Below are positions 35,813 through 44,976 of a stretch of 64,000 nucleotides of DNA, piece after piece. Origin of the DNA: Fusobacterium sp. Lineage in GTDB: Bacteria > Fusobacteriota > Fusobacteriia > Fusobacteriales > Fusobacteriaceae. Within the stretch, counting starts at the first letter, position 1. The number at the start of each line of letters is the position of its first letter. The position numbers and the translations under genes are program-made. A model generated the notes under the pieces. It did no database searches. It saw nothing but the letters and a program-made list of their open reading frames with translations, and was not told the DNA's origin. Location of the stretch: NCBI GenBank assembly GCA_019416865.1, contig DXWL01000001.1, positions 62,001 through 126,000 on the forward strand. The letters are read 5' to 3'.

Positions 35813-36499
35813 ATGAATGCAATATTACTCAATGGGTTTAGTATATGTTTAGGAGGAGTAGTTGGATATTTTTTCAAAAATCACAACTCCCCAAAAACCA
35901 GCAAAGCTGTCATAACAATTATGGGACTTCAAATTATTGTTATGGGAATGAAAGATGCCCTTCAATATGAAAATGGAATGCTTAATATTATCTATCTTGT
36001 AATAGGTACTGTTATTGGAGAATTTATTGATATTGATAAAAGATTAAGAAGTATAGGTTTTCTTCTGCAAAATAGACTGTCAAAAAATAATCTTAATTTT
36101 GTAAAAGGATTTATCACAGCCACACTTATCTTCTGCATTGGTTCAATGGCTATTATCGGCTCTCTTAAAATTGCTCTTGAAGGGGACAGTGATATTACAT
36201 ATGTAAAAGCTATTTTAGACGGAATTATGGCAATGCTTCTTGCTTCAACTTATGGCTTGGGAGTTTTGTTTTCTGCTTTTATAGTTGTAATCTATCAAGG
36301 AGGTATTTTCTTTCTTGCAGGACTTTTGAAAACAGTATCAAATCCATATGTATTAAATCAACTTTCATCAATAGGCGGAGTCCTTCTTCTCGGCTTGGGA
36401 GTTACTCTTGTTTTTGAAAGAGATGATATAAAGATAAGCAATATGCTTCCAGCAATGTTTCTTCCTGTTATCACAGCTGTTATAAAAAATTTTCTTTAA
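35813..36499 (+). CDS. DUF554 membrane protein
   Basis: A 228-residue membrane protein of the DUF554 (YdfK-like) family, with about six or seven glycine-rich helices (NGFSICLGGVVGYFFKN; VIGTVIGEFIDIDKRL; FLAGLLKTVSNPYVLNQLSSIGG). Function is unknown; a transporter role has been suggested for relatives. The ATG at 35813 is used because GGGGTGG precedes it and overlaps the in-frame TTG at 35798. Followed by a strong terminator. Confidence 0.85.
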   Translation: MNAILLNGFSICLGGVVGYFFKNHNSPKTSKAVITIMGLQIIVMGMKDALQYENGMLNIIYLVIGTVIGEFIDIDKRLRSIGFLLQNRLSKNNLNFVKGFITATLIFCIGSMAIIGSLKIALEGDSDITYVKAILDGIMAMLLASTYGLGVLFSAFIVVIYQGGIFFLAGLLKTVSNPYVLNQLSSIGGVLLLGLGVTLVFERDDIKISNMLPAMFLPVITAVIKNFL

Positions 36500-36513
36500 A
36501 TAAAATCTATCAA

Positions 36514-36537
36514 AAAAGGAGGCATAAGCCTCCTTTT
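36514..36537. terminator. Bidirectional terminator
   Basis: AAAAGGAGGC (36514-36523) and GCCTCCTTTT (36528-36537) form a perfect ten-pair stem with an ATAA loop between the convergent DUF554 and tsaD genes. Confidence 0.92.
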
Positions 36538-36540
36538 ATA

Positions 36541-37554
36541 TTAATCGATTTCATCTGCTATATTAAGTGTTGCTATTCCATTTAAAGAAAGATTTTCTTT
36601 AGGCTCGTATCCATTCATAAGCTTATGATATGCAGCTATTGCAATCATAGCTCCATTATCTGTACAAAGCTTCATTGAAGGATAACTTACCTCTATACCT
36701 TTCTCCTGTCCCTTTTCAGCCAGTTGTTTTCTAAGAAGAGAGTTTGCTGCCACTCCCCCTGCAATTATAATCTGTTTTACATTTTTATCATCACAGGCTT
36801 TTAAAACTTTTTTACAAAGAATATCAACTATTGTTTTTTGAAGAGAAGCTGCCAAATCCTCTTTTTTAAATTCTTCACCCTTCATTCTCATCTTGTTTAC
36901 ATAGTTTATTACATTTGTTTTTACACCTGAAAAACTAAATTCATACTCTCCAACTTTCGGCTCTGGAATTTTTAAAAAATCAGGATCTCCCTCATAATAC
37001 ATTCTGTCTATTACAGGCCCTCCTGGATAACCTATTCCAATCACCCTTGCAACCTTATCCATAGTTTCTCCCACAGCATCATCAAGAGTTCCTCCAAGAT
37101 TTGTGAACTTATGGTTTTCATCAATATGGATAATATTAGTATGCCCTCCTGACACTACAAGGGCAATGCATGGAAGTTTTACATCATGTTCTGCAAAGTT
37201 TGCATATATATGTCCCTTTATATGATGAACAGGAACAAGAGGAATATTATGCCCATAAGAAAGTCCTTTTGCAAAAGATACTCCCACAAGAAGAGCCCCT
37301 ATAAGCCCCGGTGCATAAGTAACTGCTATATAATCTATATCATCAAGAGTTACCCCTGCCTGTGCAAGACTTTCATCTAAAATTGCCGCAATATTTTTTA
37401 TATGCTGTCTTGAGGCTATTTCTGGAACAACCCCTCCATATTGTTTATGTATCTCTATCTGTGAAGATATGTTGTTTGATAATATCTCTTTTCCATCTCT
37501 TACTACTGCAATGGAAGTTTCATCACATGATGATTCTATTCCTAAAATTAACAT
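36541..37554 (-). CDS. tsaD: tRNA threonylcarbamoyladenosine transferase TsaD
   Basis: A 337-residue member of the Kae1/TsaD (ASKHA) family that transfers the threonylcarbamoyl group to A37 of ANN-decoding tRNAs. Metal ligands His111 and His115 lie in HHIKGHIYANF, and GIESSCDETS, VSGGHTNI and IIAGGVAANSLLR are family motifs. Normal bacterial length. RBS GAGAGGTG. Partners TsaB, TsaE and TsaC are not in this window. Confidence 0.97.
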   Translation of the reverse strand: MLILGIESSCDETSIAVVRDGKEILSNNISSQIEIHKQYGGVVPEIASRQHIKNIAAILDESLAQAGVTLDDIDYIAVTYAPGLIGALLVGVSFAKGLSYGHNIPLVPVHHIKGHIYANFAEHDVKLPCIALVVSGGHTNIIHIDENHKFTNLGGTLDDAVGETMDKVARVIGIGYPGGPVIDRMYYEGDPDFLKIPEPKVGEYEFSFSGVKTNVINYVNKMRMKGEEFKKEDLAASLQKTIVDILCKKVLKACDDKNVKQIIIAGGVAANSLLRKQLAEKGQEKGIEVSYPSMKLCTDNGAMIAIAAYHKLMNGYEPKENLSLNGIATLNIADEID

Positions 37555-37580
37555 TTTTCACCTCTCTTTAATTATAAAAG

Positions 37581-37729
37581 ATAAAATTCTCTAAGAAAAA
37601 ATATCAGCTATTTATATTGCTCATTTCACTAAAAATGATAAACTCAGGCGTTGCCCTCAAACATATCATTTTTTAGCGTTCAATTCGCTGCATAAATTAC
37701 GCAGATATTTTTAATACCGAGAATTTTAT
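37581..37729 (+). repeat. MITE-like element, copy 1
   Basis: This 149-base element has perfect 11-base terminal inverted repeats, ATAAAATTCTC and GAGAATTTTAT. It shares with copy 2, in opposite orientation, the blocks GCTATTTATATTGCTCA and GCATAAATTACGCA. The centre forms a separate stem (CTAAAAATGATA with TATCATTTTTTAG). It has no coding capacity, as expected for a non-autonomous element or a repeated structured RNA. Confidence 0.75.
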
Positions 37730-37829
37730 TTCTATAATTTTTTAGTAAATATAATACTCATTTAATAATTATATCATATTTCTTCAATCACTAGTTAATT
37801 TTCTTTAGCTAAACAAAAGGAACATTTTT

Positions 37830-38645
37830 TTACAATTCATGAAATTCTGGTTTTTTCTTTGTGAAAGTACAAAAATGTGTAAATCCCAGTGATTTTAAAA
37901 GCTCTCTTGCTTCTTGAAAATCTTTTGCTATATCCTCTGCTCTGTGAGCATCAGAACCAAGTGTGATTATCTCTCCTCCAAGCTCTTTATATCTTTTAAG
38001 AAGCTCTCTGCATGGATGAAAATCTCCAACCTTATATCTTATTCCCGAAGTATTTATTTCAAGCCCTATTTTTTTCTCAATAAGTTTTTTAAAAATTTTA
38101 TCAAGAAGCTCTCTATGATATTCAAGATTCAACTCTTTATGATCAGGGAAAAATGCTCCTCCATATCTTCTGATATAGTCAATATGCCCATAGGTATTTA
38201 TTCCATCATATATCTCCAGATTTTCCAAAATATTTTCAAAATATCTGTGATGAAGTTCATCTTTATTTTTAAATCTTTTATAAAGACTGCTCACTGATGA
38301 GTCCAGCCCATCTACAGCATGAGAAGAACCTATTAAAAAATCATATTCATCAGATTTTAAAATATGCTCAAATCTTTTATAAAGCTGTGGCTGAAGTCCA
38401 AGCTCCATTCCGATTTTAAGATTTATTCTGTCTTTGTATTTTTCTTTCAGAGCTTTTAAATCTTTCAGATATTCCTTTGTATCAAATACAAAATAGTCGT
38501 CCTCTTCTCTGTCTGCATAATCCATATGATCTGTAATTGTTATCTCATCAAGCCCAAGCTCTATTGCTCTCTCTATTATATTTTCCAGTTTCTCATTGGA
38601 ATCTGTTGAGAAACAAGAATGTATATGCGAATCTCCCTTATACAT
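37830..38645 (-). CDS. PHP-domain histidinol-phosphatase-like protein
   Basis: A 271-residue PHP metalloesterase of the HisJ/HisK family. Metal-binding motifs include DSHIHSCFSTDS, TITDHMDYAD, MELG, GSSHAVDG, YGHIDYIRRY, INTSG and LGSDAHRAED. In histidine synthesis such enzymes dephosphorylate histidinol phosphate, but many PHP proteins act on other phosphoesters, and no his genes are nearby. The ATG at 38645 is used: GGAAGGAG lies four bases upstream, and the longer frame from 38711 begins inside a MITE-like repeat. Confidence 0.88.
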   Translation of the reverse strand: MYKGDSHIHSCFSTDSNEKLENIIERAIELGLDEITITDHMDYADREEDDYFVFDTKEYLKDLKALKEKYKDRINLKIGMELGLQPQLYKRFEHILKSDEYDFLIGSSHAVDGLDSSVSSLYKRFKNKDELHHRYFENILENLEIYDGINTYGHIDYIRRYGGAFFPDHKELNLEYHRELLDKIFKKLIEKKIGLEINTSGIRYKVGDFHPCRELLKRYKELGGEIITLGSDAHRAEDIAKDFQEARELLKSLGFTHFCTFTKKKPEFHEL

Positions 38646-38686
38646 CTTTCTCCTTCCTTTACGTTGTAAAAAATAAAGTTGATATA

Positions 38687-38830
38687 ATAAAATTCTCAGT
38701 ATTAAAAACATTTGCGTAATTTATGCAGTGAAACAGAATACTGAAAATTTGATGTCTGAGTGAAACGAGTTTCAAATTTTCTTTCTGTGAGCAATATAAA
38801 TAGCATGATGCTTTTTTTAGAGAATTTTAT
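38687..38830 (-). repeat. MITE-like element, copy 2 (inverted)
   Basis: A 144-base element with the same terminal repeats (ATAAAATTCTC at 38687, GAGAATTTTAT ending at 38830), oriented opposite to copy 1. The central stem differs in sequence (GAAAATTTGA with TCAAATTTTC) while the arrangement is retained. The two copies bracket the PHP gene about 1 kb apart. Confidence 0.75.
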
Positions 38831-38854
38831 TTTATATCGACTTTTTAGCTCTCT

Positions 38855-40213
38855 CTAGTTTTTAAAGCTGTGAATTGGAGCAGGAACTCTTCCTCCTCTG
38901 TTGATAAATCTCTCACAGCTGAATTTATTTACAGGCATAATAGGTGCGTGACCTAAAAGTCCTCCAAATTCAACCTGTTCTCCAACACCTTTTCCTATTA
39001 CAGGAATAAGTCTTGCAGCAGTTGTTTTATTATTTATCATACCAATTGCAGATTCATCAGCAATTATTCCTGAAATTGTAGCTGCTGAAGTATCTCCAGG
39101 TATAGCTATCATATCAAGTCCAACAGAACATACACAAGTCATAGCCTCAAGTTTTTCAAGAGTAAGTGCTCCTATTTCAGCTGCAGTTATCATAGCATGG
39201 TCTTCACTTACTGGAATAAATGCTCCGCTAAGTCCTCCCACATAAGATGAAGCCATTACTCCACCTTTCTTAACATTGTCGTTAAGAATTGCCAAAGCTG
39301 CTGTTGTTCCAGGTGCTCCTGCGTGTTCAAGCCCCATCTCTTGGAAAATCTCTCCAATACTGTCACCAACTGCTGGAGTAGGTGCAAGAGATAAATCTAT
39401 TATTCCAAAAGGTACATTCAATCTTCTTGCAGCTTCTTGAGCCACTATCTGTCCCACTCTTGTTATTTTAAAAGCTGTTTTCTTAACAGTTTCACAAAGC
39501 ATTTCAAAATCTCCGTCCCTTACTTCCATAAGAGCTCTTTTTACAACTCCAGGTCCGCTGACACCTACATTTATTACACAGTCAGCTTCTCCAACACCGT
39601 GAAATGCTCCAGCCATAAATGGATTGTCTTCAACAGCATTACAGAATACAACAAGTTTTGCACAACCAATACTGTCATTATCTTTTGTCATTTCAGCTGT
39701 TTCTTTTATAACCTCTCCCATTCTCTTTATGGCGTCCATATTAAGTCCATTTCTTGATGTTCCCACATTTATAGAAGAACATACTCTCTCTGTAACTGCA
39801 AGAGCTTCAGGAATAGAGTCGATAAGTTTTCTGTCTGAAGGAGTGCAGCCTTTGTGTACAAGAGCTGAAAATCCTCCGATAAAGTTTACTCCGCAGTCTG
39901 CTGCTGCTCTGTCAAGAGTTTTAGCAATGCTTACATAAGAATCTGTTTTACATCCTGCTGCTGCTATTGCAATAGGTGTAACAGATATTCTCTTGTTTAC
40001 AACAGGGATTCCAAATTGTTTTGCTATTTCATCTCCCACTTTTACCAAATCTTTTGCATAAGTAGTAATTTTTTTATAAATATTTTCATTAAATTTATCC
40101 ACATCAGGATCAGCACAGTCTATAAGACTTATACCCATTGTTATTGTACGAACATCTAGCTTAGCTTCAGCTATCATACGGTTAGTTTCCTGTATCTCTA
40201 CTCTGGAAATCAT
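38855..40213 (-). CDS. PFL/UPF0210 (DUF711) family protein
   Basis: A 452-residue protein of the UPF0210/DUF711 family, related in fold to pyruvate formate-lyase-like barrels but without evidence of glycyl-radical chemistry in the sequence. Motifs include [39 protein letters not shown] and the C-terminal [13 protein letters not shown]. Function is not established. It is conserved in tandem with the ACT-domain protein encoded 35 bases upstream, which strongly suggests a shared amino-acid-linked role. RBS AAGGAGG. Confidence 0.9.
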   Translation of the reverse strand: MISRVEIQETNRMIAEAKLDVRTITMGISLIDCADPDVDKFNENIYKKITTYAKDLVKVGDEIAKQFGIPVVNKRISVTPIAIAAAGCKTDSYVSIAKTLDRAAADCGVNFIGGFSALVHKGCTPSDRKLIDSIPEALAVTERVCSSINVGTSRNGLNMDAIKRMGEVIKETAEMTKDNDSIGCAKLVVFCNAVEDNPFMAGAFHGVGEADCVINVGVSGPGVVKRALMEVRDGDFEMLCETVKKTAFKITRVGQIVAQEAARRLNVPFGIIDLSLAPTPAVGDSIGEIFQEMGLEHAGAPGTTAALAILNDNVKKGGVMASSYVGGLSGAFIPVSEDHAMITAAEIGALTLEKLEAMTCVCSVGLDMIAIPGDTSAATISGIIADESAIGMINNKTTAARLIPVIGKGVGEQVEFGGLLGHAPIMPVNKFSCERFINRGGRVPAPIHSFKN

Positions 40214-40247
40214 AAAAGTCCTCCTTGATTTTGTCGGTTATTTTTTA

Positions 40248-40517
40248 TTAAATACGATGCATACAGTTGAATATATCTTCGTGTTGAGTTGTTATAATTA
40301 CTCCAAGCTCTTTTCCTATTTCTGCAAGTTCTTCACTTACAACTTCCATAGATTTTACAGATTCATTCATCTCAACAATCATCATCATATTAAAATAACC
40401 ACTTACAATAGTTTGTGAAATATCAAGAATATTTACATTTACACTTGATAAATAAGTACAAACTTTTGCAATAATCCCTACTTTATCTGTTCCCAAAACA
40501 GTAATAATACACTTCAT
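40248..40517 (-). CDS. ACT-domain protein (UPF0237)
   Basis: An 89-residue single ACT domain of the UPF0237/GcvR-like type (MKCIITVLGTDKVGIIAKVCTYLSSVNVNILDISQTIV), a ligand-sensing fold usually binding amino acids. The ATG at 40517 has CAGGAGG upstream; the longer in-frame start at 40565 has none. It is the usual upstream partner of the UPF0210 gene. The IS200/IS605 right end lies about 100 bases upstream, so its promoter must be within that gap or inside the element. Confidence 0.9.
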   Translation of the reverse strand: MKCIITVLGTDKVGIIAKVCTYLSSVNVNILDISQTIVSGYFNMMMIVEMNESVKSMEVVSEELAEIGKELGVIITTQHEDIFNCMHRI

Positions 40518-40604
40518 CCTTACCTCCTGAATTCCTTTTTGTATTTTAATTTTATTTATCCACAAATCAGTCTTTCAATTTATTATATCATTTATTCTCA
40601 TCAT

Positions 40605-40760
40605 TATGCAAAAAACTTAAGTGAACCTCTCCCACTTAAAATTACTTTGTAATTTTTGAAGTAGGAGCTTCTTCTTGGGAAGTAGTTGCTTTTGTTAGCC
40701 AGCTATATTTACCAAGCTATCCCCGTAGTTCCTACGGTTCTTTATTTTTTAGACTGCTTC
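40605..40760 (-). ncRNA. Candidate omega/reRNA of the TnpB element
   Basis: The region from the end of tnpB to the element's right end is rich in stems on the minus strand: CCGTAG/CTACGG, AGCTTGG...AGCTGGCT, GAAGTAGGAG pairings and a final CTTTGTAATTTT-type hairpin. The element appears to end at 40621 (minus-strand ...GAGGTTCAC). In known IS200/IS605 elements this 3' region, continuing into flanking host DNA that supplies the guide, is the TnpB guide RNA. Boundaries here are estimates; the guide would be the roughly 16 bases below 40621. Confidence 0.55.
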
Positions 40761-41888
40761 TCTTATTCTTAGACCTTCAGCCAATATATTTTTACTTGCA
40801 TTTATATCTCTATCGTGATGAGTATGACAAACTGGACAAGTCCACTCCCTTATATCAAGAGTTTTCTTGCCATCACGATTCCCACATACAGAGCATATTT
40901 GACTTGATGGATATAGTCTATCTATTTTTATTATCTCTTTTCCATACCATCTTGCCTTGTATTCTAATTTATTTACAAAACTTGCCCAAGATACATCAGC
41001 GATAGATTTTGCCAATTTATGATTATGAAGTAAGCCTTTTGTATTTAAGTCTTCAATACAGATAATATCGTGGTTTTTAATAATATCTGTACTCAGCTTA
41101 TTTAAGAAATTTGTTCTCATATTCATAATTTTTTCATGTATCTTAGCAACTTTAATTCTTTGTTTTTGATAATTTTTAGCTTCGCTTAATTTTCTATTTT
41201 CTTTTTTAGCAATTAGAAGTCTTTTAGAAAGTTTTCTCTGTTCTCTTTTTAGTTTATCTTCTAATTGTTTTCTAAATTTAAGATTTTCAATTTTTTCTCC
41301 AGTAGATAAAATAGCCATATCTTTAATACCTAAGTCAATTCCTACTGATGAATTAGTTTTTGGTAATTCTTGAATATCAGTTTCACATAACAAAGAGATA
41401 AAATACTTACCACTTCCATTACGCGAGATAGTAGCAGATTTTATTATACCCTCTATTTTTCTATGCACTTTAATTTTTACTAATTCTTTAAGCTTTGGAA
41501 CTTTTAACCAATTTTCAAAAATATTTACAGTTCCATTTTGATTATTGGTTGTATAGCTTTGTACAGGATTTTTCTTAGATTTGAATTTAGGAAATCCAAT
41601 AGATTTATCTCTAAAAAAATTTTTATACGCTTTGTCTAAATTCATTTGAGCATTAGCAAGAGCAAGACTATCAACTTCTTTTAGAAATTCATACTCTTTT
41701 TTATATTGAGCAGGAGTTGGATATTTTATCTTTTTATCAGGATTACCTTTACTTTCTTCATATGCTTTAATTCTATCATTTAGCATAAGATTATAGACAA
41801 GACGAACACAACCAAAAGTTTTACTAAAAAATATCTTTTGTTCTTCGTTTGGATAAATTCTAAATTTATATGCTTTTAGTTGTTTCAT
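40749..41888 (-). CDS. tnpB: RNA-guided nuclease TnpB (OrfB)
   Basis: A 379-residue IS605 OrfB protein. The N-terminal wedge region (MKQLKAYKFRIYPNEEQ) and the split RuvC nuclease are complete: Asp185 (VGIDLGIKD), Glu279 (ICIEDLNTKGL) and Asp361 (HDRDINASKNI), with the zinc-finger Cys332/335/351/354 inserted before the last motif. TnpB proteins cut double-stranded DNA guided by RNA from the element's right end and help retain the element. All catalytic residues being intact suggests activity. GAGGAGG lies upstream, 18 bases after the tnpA stop. Confidence 0.94.
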   Translation of the reverse strand: MKQLKAYKFRIYPNEEQKIFFSKTFGCVRLVYNLMLNDRIKAYEESKGNPDKKIKYPTPAQYKKEYEFLKEVDSLALANAQMNLDKAYKNFFRDKSIGFPKFKSKKNPVQSYTTNNQNGTVNIFENWLKVPKLKELVKIKVHRKIEGIIKSATISRNGSGKYFISLLCETDIQELPKTNSSVGIDLGIKDMAILSTGEKIENLKFRKQLEDKLKREQRKLSKRLLIAKKENRKLSEAKNYQKQRIKVAKIHEKIMNMRTNFLNKLSTDIIKNHDIICIEDLNTKGLLHNHKLAKSIADVSWASFVNKLEYKARWYGKEIIKIDRLYPSSQICSVCGNRDGKKTLDIREWTCPVCHTHHDRDINASKNILAEGLRIREAV

Positions 41889-41906
41889 CAGTCCACCTCC
41901 TCAAAA

Positions 41907-42123
41907 TTATTTACTCTTTTGTCCTTGTTCTTCTATATATTTTTTTATGACTTCAATAGGAGCTCCTCCAGTAGTCAACAAACAAAAACTTTTAGACCAA
42001 AACATTTCTTTCCATAGATATTTTCTTATATGTGGAAATTCTTTTTTTATTATTCTAGAACTTGCTGATTTATACGCATTTATGAATTTAGTCAATGAGG
42101 TAGGTGACTTCTTGCCCGTTATG
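41907..42123 (-). pseudogene. tnpA: Truncated IS200-type transposase TnpA
   Basis: The 3' part of a Y1 transposase: GKKSPTSLTKFINAYKSASS, FPHIRKYLWKEMFWSKSF and the catalytic-tyrosine helix GAPIEVIKKYIEEQ remain, but the HUH metal-binding motif that normally precedes them is gone. The open frame extends upstream into the MATE gene only by chance. The product would be inactive. Confidence 0.82.
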
Positions 42124-43482
42124 TTAAAATATACCTTTTCTCCAGCTTCCCTTCCAAGCATACAATACCATAAGCACCATTCCAACAAACCATGAAACAG
42201 GATAAAGAAGATATATTATATCTATTGTATTAAATTTTGGAACGATAAACTGTATCCACACAATACGGAACAGACACAGAGATATAAGAAGAATTACCAT
42301 AGGAGGAACTGTTTTTCCAGTACCTCTTATAGTTCCTCCAAGCCCATGCATAATGCTCAATAAAAAATAGAAAGGACAGAAATATTTCATTGCTTTTATT
42401 CCATAATACATAACCTCTTTGTCCTGTGTAAATATTCCCATAAAGAAATCAGAAAACATAAGTATTATTGCTCCCAATGCAAGAGTATAAACAACTCCCA
42501 TAATCACAACAGCCCACATACCTTTTTTCAATCTGTCTGTTTTTCCAGCTCCATAGTTTTGACCTGTAAAAGTTGTTACAGCCATACTAAAACTTAGTAT
42601 CGGCAGAATATTAAATCCATCAAGCTTCAAATACGCTCCAAAACCTGCCATAGCCTTTGCTCCAAATGTGTTGACACTTGACTGCACCAAAATATTTGAA
42701 AAGGATATTACGGTGTTCTGAATCGCTGTAGGAAGCCCTATCTTTATAATTCTTCCTGCCATTTTTTTATAAATCTTTATCTCTCTGAATTTCAACTGAT
42801 AATTTTCAGGAACTTTTGAAAGAAACATAAGTATCAATATACATGAAAGTATCTGACTTATATTTGTTGCAACAGCAGCTCCTGCAATTCCCATCTTCAG
42901 CCAATTTATAAGAATTATATCCAAAATAATATTTAAAAAAGAAGCAGAGCCAAGATAGATGAGAGGTCGTTTAGAATCTCCAACAGCATTAAGTATTCCT
43001 GCTGCCATATTATACACAACACTAAAAAGAAGTCCAGCTGAATAAAGCCTTAAATATACGACTGATTCTCTCATAACCTCTTCAGGAGTTCTCATCCATT
43101 TTAATATTGTTGGTGTAAAAATAATTCCTGCTGCTGTAAGAATTATTCCTAATATTATTGCAATGGCAAGAGCTGTATGAACTGATATCTTAACACCTTT
43201 TTTATTTCCTGCCCCTATAAATTGAGATACTACAACCCCTGCTCCTGCAGAAGCTCCCATACTGAAAGCTATCAAAAGGTTTATTATAGATGTGCTTGAA
43301 CCAACAGCTGCAAGAGCATTGCTCCCTACATAGTTTCCTACTATAACAGAATCCACAGCATTATACATCTGTTGAAGCAGGTTTCCCAAAATCATTGGAA
43401 TTGAAAAAAATATAATCTTTCTCCATATATTTCCTTCTGTCATAAGATTTTTCCCAGTTTTTACTGAAACACCTTCCCCCAT
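42124..43482 (-). CDS. MATE-family multidrug/cation antiporter
   Basis: A MATE transporter of about 452 residues with twelve hydrophobic helices in two homologous halves (IPMILGNLLQQMYNAVDSVIVGNYVG near the start; the second half starting IIKIGLPTAIQNTVISFSNIL). It exports drugs or other organic cations by sodium or proton exchange. GGGGGGAG supports the ATG at 43482 over that at 43512. The stop codon abuts the truncated IS element, so the last residues may have been altered by the insertion or deletion event, although the length is normal. Confidence 0.92.
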   Translation of the reverse strand: MGEGVSVKTGKNLMTEGNIWRKIIFFSIPMILGNLLQQMYNAVDSVIVGNYVGSNALAAVGSSTSIINLLIAFSMGASAGAGVVVSQFIGAGNKKGVKISVHTALAIAIILGIILTAAGIIFTPTILKWMRTPEEVMRESVVYLRLYSAGLLFSVVYNMAAGILNAVGDSKRPLIYLGSASFLNIILDIILINWLKMGIAGAAVATNISQILSCILILMFLSKVPENYQLKFREIKIYKKMAGRIIKIGLPTAIQNTVISFSNILVQSSVNTFGAKAMAGFGAYLKLDGFNILPILSFSMAVTTFTGQNYGAGKTDRLKKGMWAVVIMGVVYTLALGAIILMFSDFFMGIFTQDKEVMYYGIKAMKYFCPFYFLLSIMHGLGGTIRGTGKTVPPMVILLISLCLFRIVWIQFIVPKFNTIDIIYLLYPVSWFVGMVLMVLYAWKGSWRKGIF

Positions 43483-43596
43483 TTTTCTCCCCCTATTCAT
43501 AATCTTATACAACTTACATTATAATAATATCTCTTTTTTATGGCAAATTATTTTTATATATATTATATATTTATTAATTATCATTAAACAAAAAAA

Positions 43597-43618
43597 AGAG
43601 AAGGATTTCTCCTTCTCT
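43597..43618 (-). terminator. Terminator of the str operon
   Basis: On the minus strand AGAGAAGGA-GAAA-TCCTTCTCT (43597-43618) is followed by TTTTTTTG, about 70 bases after the tuf stop codon. A nine-pair stem with a GAAA tetraloop. Confidence 0.9.
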
Positions 43619-43688
43619 CTTAATTATCTCTGTTTGTTCTGTCAGTCATTGAACTTCCTTTCAGTCGTTCATCTCCTGCATATCCAAA

Positions 43689-44873
43689 CTATTTAGTTAT
43701 TTCTGATACTACTCCAGAAGCTACTGTTCTTCCACCTTCTCTGATAGCGAATCTTAATCCTACTTCCATTGCGATTGGGTGAATTAATTCTACTGACATT
43801 GTGATGTTATCTCCTGGCATTACCATTTCTACACCTTCAGGTAAGTTTACTGCTCCTGTTATATCTGTTGTTCTGAAGTAGAATTGTGGTCTGTATCCTG
43901 TGAAGAATGGAGTATGTCTTCCTCCTTCTTCTTTAGTTAATACGTATACTTCTCCGTTGAAGTTTGTATGTGGGTGGATTGTTCCTGGTTTAGCTAGTAC
44001 TTGTCCTCTTTCTACTTCTTCTTTTTTAGTTCCTCTTAATAGAGCTCCAATGTTGTCTCCTGCTTGACCTTGATCAAGAAGTTTTCTGAACATTTCTACT
44101 CCTGTACAAGTTGTTTTTGTAGTTGGTCTTATTCCTACTATTTCAACTTCTTCTCCAACTTTGATGATTCCTCTTTCTACTCTTCCTGTAACAACTGTTC
44201 CTCTTCCTGTGATTGTGAATACGTCTTCTATTGGCATTAGGAATGGTAAGTCTACTGTTCTTTCTGGAGTTGGGATGTAAGAATCTACTGCATCCATTAG
44301 AGCCATGATTTGGTTAACCCATTTTTCTTCTCCGTTTAATGCTCCTAAAGATGATCCGATAATTACTGGTACTTCATCTCCTGGGAATCCATATTCGCTA
44401 AGGATTTCTCTTACTTCCATTTCTACTAATTCTAATAATTCTTCGTCGTCTACCATATCTGCTTTGTTTAAGTATACTACGATGTAAGGAACTCCAACCT
44501 GTCTAGAAAGTAGGATGTGTTCTCTTGTTTGAGGCATTGGACCGTCAGCTGCAGAAACAACTAGGATCGCACCGTCCATTTGAGCTGCTCCTGTAATCAT
44601 GTTTTTAACGTAGTCCGCGTGTCCTGGACAGTCAACGTGAGCATAGTGTCTTTTTTCAGTTGTATACTCGATGTGAGCTGTGTTGATAGTTATTCCTCTT
44701 TCTCTTTCTTCTGGAGCAACGTCGATTTTATCGAAGTCTACTTTTTCAGCTAGTCCTCTGTCAGAAAGAACTTTAGATATTGCTGCAGTTGTTGTTGTTT
44801 TTCCGTGGTCAACGTGTCCTATTGTACCGATGTTTACATGGGGTTTGCTTCTGTCAAATTTTTCTTTTGCCAT
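43689..44873 (-). CDS. tuf: Elongation factor Tu
   Basis: The 394-residue EF-Tu, with G1 [10 protein letters not shown]2 [10 protein letters not shown]3 DCPGH, G4 NKAD and G5 regions, and beta-barrel domains II and III ending [11 protein letters not shown]. It delivers aminoacyl-tRNA to the ribosome. Last gene of rpsL-rpsG-fusA-tuf. Codon use is GAA/AAA/AGA-biased like its neighbours. Confidence 0.99.
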   Translation of the reverse strand: MAKEKFDRSKPHVNIGTIGHVDHGKTTTTAAISKVLSDRGLAEKVDFDKIDVAPEERERGITINTAHIEYTTEKRHYAHVDCPGHADYVKNMITGAAQMDGAILVVSAADGPMPQTREHILLSRQVGVPYIVVYLNKADMVDDEELLELVEMEVREILSEYGFPGDEVPVIIGSSLGALNGEEKWVNQIMALMDAVDSYIPTPERTVDLPFLMPIEDVFTITGRGTVVTGRVERGIIKVGEEVEIVGIRPTTKTTCTGVEMFRKLLDQGQAGDNIGALLRGTKKEEVERGQVLAKPGTIHPHTNFNGEVYVLTKEEGGRHTPFFTGYRPQFYFRTTDITGAVNLPEGVEMVMPGDNITMSVELIHPIAMEVGLRFAIREGGRTVASGVVSEITK

Positions 44874-44920
44874 TTTGTCCTCCTAAATTTCATATTTAAA
44901 TTTTAAAATTTATATTTTGT

Positions 44921-44941
44921 GTCCGGCACTATGTGCCGGAC
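44921..44941 (-). promoter_or_regulatory. GC-rich hairpin between fusA and tuf
   Basis: GTCCGGCAC-TAT-GTGCCGGAC (44921-44941) is a perfect nine-pair stem, far richer in G+C than its surroundings and without a downstream U-tract. It may be an RNase processing site or a stabiliser that sets tuf expression apart from fusA; function is inferred. Confidence 0.6.
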
Positions 44942-44976
44942 TTAGTTCTTTTAAACTCTGCTTTAAGAAAAGATTA

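Larger units (their letters stand above)
40621..42123 (-). mobile_element. IS200/IS605-family element, 5'-truncated
   Basis: The element comprises a truncated tnpA, an intact tnpB and the right end. The left end and the first half of tnpA are missing: recognisable tnpA sequence begins right after the stop codon of the MATE gene. With no complete TnpA in the element it can move only if transposase is supplied in trans. The right end is at about 40621, next to the ACT-domain gene. Confidence 0.8.

Noticed and set aside
41907..42188. A complete 93-residue gene before tnpB
   Set aside because: The first 20 or so codons are the antisense-free overlap with the MATE 3' end; only the remainder matches TnpA, so it is a truncated transposase.
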